A stretch of 64,000 bases of DNA from Endomychus coccineus. Its lineage: Eukaryota; Arthropoda; Insecta; Coleoptera; Endomychidae. Within the stretch, counting starts at the first letter, position 1, and each line of letters begins with the position of its first letter. The stretch lies in assembly GCA_958510875.1 (NCBI GenBank), contig OY294067.1, positions 33,158,912-33,222,911 on the forward strand. The letters are read 5' to 3'. A program made the position numbers and the translations under genes. The notes under the pieces are model-generated. The model saw only the letters and a list, made by a program, of their open reading frames with translations. It was not told where the DNA came from and did not search any database. This document shows, piece after piece, positions 60,661 through 64,000 of this stretch.

Positions 60661-60850
60661 GTCTTACTGGTCATACAATTATAAAATCGGGTCATCCTCT
60701 CATAGAATAAAGCGACGAACAGTTTTAGGCTATTTAGAAACTATAGAAATGTATAAATATAGAGATCATTTATTGAATTTTGATATTTCTTCTATCTTTA
60801 GTTTGAAAGAATGTGACATAAATGTCTATTATGGCAAGCAGAAACAGTGA
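60661..60850 (+). pseudogene. possible PLE C-terminal tail in opposite orientation
   Basis: The 63-codon frame includes SHRIKRRTVLGYLETIEMYK and YRDHLLNFDISSIFS. PLE proteins often end in a L-x-x-L-E-x-x-x-I-x-x-x segment of this kind. It abuts the minus-strand PLE piece head to head at about 60658, which would fit an inverted junction of two PLE fragments. The similarity is short. Confidence 0.35.
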
Positions 60851-61285
60851 AGATACGTTTCCCTTTTTAATTATCATTATTTCGAGTTCCGTCTGCTTGT
60901 ATTAATAAATAGCTATTAAATTTACATTATTTATTGATATTTTATTATTTTATGATTCTTGTTGACATGCCAGCATCATAATAATTGACATGTCAGTATG
61001 ATAAGATTACATTACAAATACAGTAATGACTTAATTATCAGCCTACTTTTGTATATATAAAAAAAGGCTCAATATCCTGAAACTGATAAAGTAGATTTAC
61101 TAGACAGTGAATCTAAAATAGTATGTTAATTGTAAATAAAACATGAGCATGAGACAATCGCATGCGGCTCATGTCATAAGAATGCCAGTAGCTTGATAGC
61201 TATTGAATGTAGTTGCATGTACTATTTTCTCTACGTGTCACAATATAATAAGAAAATTACTACTTTATTTCTGATGAGCTATAAA
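60851..61285. other. no gene recognised
   Basis: AT-rich. A pair of similar phrases near 60962 and 60990 (TTGACATGCCAGCATCATAA and TTGACATGTCAGTATGATAA) forms a short tandem duplication. Confidence 0.4.
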
Positions 61286-61289
61286 GAGT

Positions 61290-61410
61290 TCACACTGTGA
61301 ATATATTATAACACTATTGATAAGAAATAATCACCCATATCCACTGAAAATACTATTCAAGTACCGAGGACTTTTCGGCTACCAAGTAGCCATCAGCTGT
61401 GTAAACTAAA
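61290..61410 (-). repeat. inverted PLE terminal repeat (type B), hammerhead box mutated
   Basis: The minus strand reads TTTAGTTTACACAGCTGATGG, CTACTTGGTAGCCGAAAAGT, CCTCGGTACTTGAATAGTAT and TTTCAGTGGATATGGGTGAT. Helix II (GGCTAC with GTAGCC) and GAAA are intact, but the CTGATGA box reads GCTGATG, shifted or broken by an indel. It lies 5' of the PLE relic at 61570-62300. Confidence 0.75.
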
Positions 61411-61569
61411 TTATAAATCAAAATATGCCTGTTTAAATACTAATTAGGGATAATAATATAAACAATGGGTTACCGTCAGCTGGAGATACATCGGAATTTA
61501 ATTGAATGCTTTTCCATTTATACATATGGAAATGTATATTACCTGTTTCGCGATTAGAAGTGGAGATTT

Positions 61570-62300
61570 TGATTTACATGGCTTTTTGCACACGCTTAAT
61601 GGCAAATTTGATTCACTGGGATTCACTGTCGGAATAGAAACAGATAGTCAGCTTCTTTTCTTCATGTTAATATTATAAAAGGTAATCCCCGGCGGATTAA
61701 GCTACACCATCTAGAAATAAAATAGCTCTGTTCAATAGTCTAGTTCATAGATTATTGAACATCCATTTGAGCCAACAAAATTATAACAACGAAGTTGAGA
61801 AACTCCAACAAATTGCGTTAGGCAATGATTATCACAAATCTTTGATCAATACTTTAATTTCTAAACAAAAATGGAAACGGAACGTAGTCAACTTACGTCA
61901 TTACCTTCAAGTACTTCAATAAAATTCGAAAGTTTCACTTATCATTCTTCAGCAATTAATAAATTTCATAGTTTGTTTTCTGAATTTGCAATACAACCAG
62001 TTTATAGTTGTAGGAACAAGCTAAAATACCGCTTAGGCAACACCTTTGATAAAGTTTCCGATTTTGTCAAATCCGGGATTAACAAAATAGATTGTGAGTC
62101 GTGTTCAAAATGCATGGGTCAAACTAGAAGGAAGATTTCAACTCGTTATAAGGAATATTTTGCCCATATAAAGAAAAATAATGGTGAAGAATCCGCGGTG
62201 GCCGAACATATTTTGAATACACACCATTTCTCAAGAAAGTTTATCACTTTTAAAACAAAGTACAGACAAATAGTTAGCTAATTTAGGAAGGATGGAAATG
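61570..62300 (+). pseudogene. Penelope-like element: late RT and GIY-YIG remnants
   Basis: After the lost YxDD box the frame reads FDLHGFLHTLNGKFDSLGFT and ETDSQLLFF, then near 61730 LFNSLVHRLLNIHLS and YNNEVEKLQQIALGNDYHKS with LINTLISKQKWKRN, the PLE thumb. After a frameshift the open frame 61871-62281 carries SFTYHSSAINKFHSLFSEFA, LKYRLGNTFDKVSDFVKSGI, DCESCSKCMGQTRRKISTRY and AVAEHILNTHHFSRKF, the linker and GIY-YIG domain, with GIY changed to GIN and YIG reduced to MG. The same family as the copy at 49.85-50.40 kb, 5'-truncated and inactive. Confidence 0.88.
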
Positions 62301-62404
62301 TATATAAGTGAAAACACAATTTATTAGATTCCGATTTATCTCCAGCTGAGGGTAACCCATTGTTTACATTATTATTCTCAAATAATATTTAAACAGGCAC
62401 ATTT

Positions 62405-62515
62405 TGATTTATAATCTAGTTTACTTTGATGGTGGCTACTTGAAAGCCTTTAATAGTATTTTTAGTGGATAAGGGTGATCATTTCTTATCAATAGCACTT
62501 TATTTCTGTTAGGTT
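62405..62515 (+). repeat. sense PLE terminal repeat (type B), decayed hammerhead
   Basis: CTAGTTTACTTTGATGGTGG, CTACTTGAAAGCCTTTAATA, GTATTTTTAGTGGATAAGGG and TGATCATTTCTTATC match the type B repeat, with a deletion of one side of helix II. It lies 3' of the PLE at 61570-62300. Confidence 0.7.
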
Positions 62516-63599
62516 GACAGTAAGTCTGATTTGTCAAAATTGATACCTTTAGATCTGTCAGTTATTTCAAGGCAATATTTGATATTAACAGAATATTGCT
62601 GTATGTCGTATTTTTATTCGTTATAAACATTTATCGTAATGGAAAATGTATATAATAATGAATGTCATTAAAGTACAGGTAGAGAATGTTCAATGAACTA
62701 ATTATAGAACAGTAGAATAAAACATAAGTAATAGTTTATGAATAGCTATTTATGATACAAGTGTAAAAAGTGAAAGTTTCGAAACGAGAGTTCTACAATT
62801 ACACCAGTGTTTTAAAAACTCTTTTAACACCCGTTTTGTACAATATTTTTCGCATTCCTCAAATCTATTACATACCTGAATCTACGTTTGATTATAAACG
62901 AGTCGATTCATTTGCTGAGATAAAGGTGAAACGGTGAAATTTATACTGAATTTCACTAATTGTTTCACAAACATCAGAAAGGAATAAGTTATAAATTAAA
63001 CTCATGATTGATTCATATGGATGAAACAAACATTGTATTTTAGATATGCAGCTGGTTGGTTCAAACGACCCAAATGAATTTCCTTCATGTATGTTTCAGA
63101 AATTCCGACAATTGAATGTCGCTACTTGATTTAAAATGTTAAAACAGTTGGTCTAGAACTAAAATAGCAATTCTCTTAATGGTACTATTGCGGAAGCATG
63201 TAATTTTCTTAGCAGGCTGGACACCTGCCAATTAAGCTGTTGCATGTGTAATATTTTCCCAGTTCTTGCGACCACCAGTTGCTTGGACGCTTTCTACAGC
63301 TTATGGAGCCTGTTGCGCCCAATAACTATTTTCTAACGACGGTGATTTACTACCCGCCAATAAGCCCCAAGAATACAATCGCGAGCTTTTTCGATTAATA
63401 GTGAATAAAGAATATGAATGGTTTCAAATTCCTTTGATAAAATGCCTAGGGCGTATTTCACAATTTTCGATCACAGTTCATTCCGTTATAACGCGTTTTC
63501 TATTCAGACCTTCATCATATTAATTCATTTATTTTTTTATTCATTCATGATCAGTCCCATTTATTTTTTACAAGTAACTGATAAACATTACAATTACTA
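62516..63599. other. no gene recognised
   Basis: AT-rich, with a slightly GC-richer patch at 63190-63380. The frame 63418-63600 is hydrophobic and without motif. Confidence 0.35.
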
Positions 63600-63604
63600 A
63601 ATAC

Positions 63605-63835
63605 CGAAATACAAATGAACACTCTACAGACACTACTGATAAGAAATAATTACCCTTACCCACAATAAATATTATTAAAGTATTGAAGACCTTTCTTCTA
63701 CCAAGTATCCATCATCAGAGTAAACTCTGATGATAGTTACTTGGTAGCCGGAAGGTCCACAGTACCTTAATAGTATTTTTAGTGGATAAGGGTGATTATT
63801 CCTTATCATAGTGTTATAATATATTCACAGAGTGA
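63605..63835. repeat. two PLE type B terminal repeats back to back, inverted
   Basis: 63630-63720 is antisense and 63724-63835 is sense. The centre reads ATCATCAGAG, TAA, ACTCTGATGAT, so two CTGATGA boxes (63712-63718 minus and 63727-63733 plus) face away from each other eight bases apart. The minus copy keeps CTGATGA and GAAA but has a damaged helix II. The plus copy keeps helix II, but GAAA reads GGAA. Both run out through a TAGTATTTTTAGTGGATAAGG-like tail to an ATAAGAAATAATT or AATTATTCCTTAT end. No PLE coding sequence lies between. Confidence 0.8.
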
Positions 63836-64000
63836 AATCTTTTATAGTTTATTACTTCTACAGACATTGAATAGAATCAGCCATTACGTGATGAAAATTC
63901 TTCCTAAACATGAATAAAGTAACTTTTATAAGTCCGATTTTCACCACTTTGATGAATAGATGTGTCTATAGTTTCGCTAACACAATAGCTTCTGGAAACA

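Overview
The window is a 64-kb stretch of AT-rich nuclear DNA from an animal, most likely an insect. The evidence is Penelope-like retroelements (PLEs) with GIY-YIG endonuclease domains, mariner, Tigger/pogo and Harbinger-like transposase relics, several non-LTR retrotransposon fragments, and a Crypton-type tyrosine recombinase relic with a short insect-sized intron. A beetle is possible, but nothing here fixes the order. I recognise no host gene, tRNA or rRNA. The longest open frames are decayed transposase or reverse transcriptase pieces or have no recognisable content. The window reads as intergenic or intronic sequence filled with old mobile elements and tandem repeats.

0-16 kb: a mariner fragment at the left edge; a Crypton-type recombinase relic (2.9-4.0 kb) abutting an antisense non-LTR reverse transcriptase piece; a nested double foldback (4.85-7.39 kb); a degenerate tandem array split by a foldback (8.5-10.2 kb); short GC-richer repeats (10.6 kb); a Tc1/mariner-superfamily transposase relic (12.2-12.8 kb); two dispersed repeats; and a GC-rich island at 15.9-16.2 kb.

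16-32 kb: a 1.9-kb foldback with TA-flanked ends (16.8-18.7 kb); a ~161-bp tandem array (19.5-20.5 kb); a 223-bp MITE with a perfect 8-bp target duplication (21.98-22.20 kb); a foldback carrying a 142-bp tandem array (22.65-24.45 kb); a ~160-bp array whose family recurs inverted at 42-43 kb; and a 5'-truncated LINE with RNase H between perfect 11-bp target duplications (30.4-31.3 kb).

32-49 kb: a 404-bp higher-order satellite (32.2-34.2 kb); a Harbinger-like N-terminal relic; a 1.24-kb TIR element (37.8-39.0 kb); hammerhead-ribozyme-like motifs at 39.8, 40.3 and 44.8 kb; the second ~155-bp array; a foldback at 45 kb; and relics of another DDE transposase and a CR1/Jockey-like LINE (46.6-47.9 kb).

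49-64 kb: mostly PLEs. Three 5'-truncated or decayed copies (49.5-50.6, 53.4-55.95 and 61.3-62.5 kb) each have an antisense terminal repeat at the 5' end and a sense one at the 3' end, with hammerhead-like motifs in the repeats. A fourth locus (63.6-63.8 kb) is only two inverted repeats back to back. A mariner end, a Tigger relic, a Jockey-like LINE relic and further PLE GIY-YIG fragments fill the rest. The most interesting signals are the PLE/hammerhead architecture, the Crypton relic with all four recombinase catalytic residues kept, and the nested palindromes.
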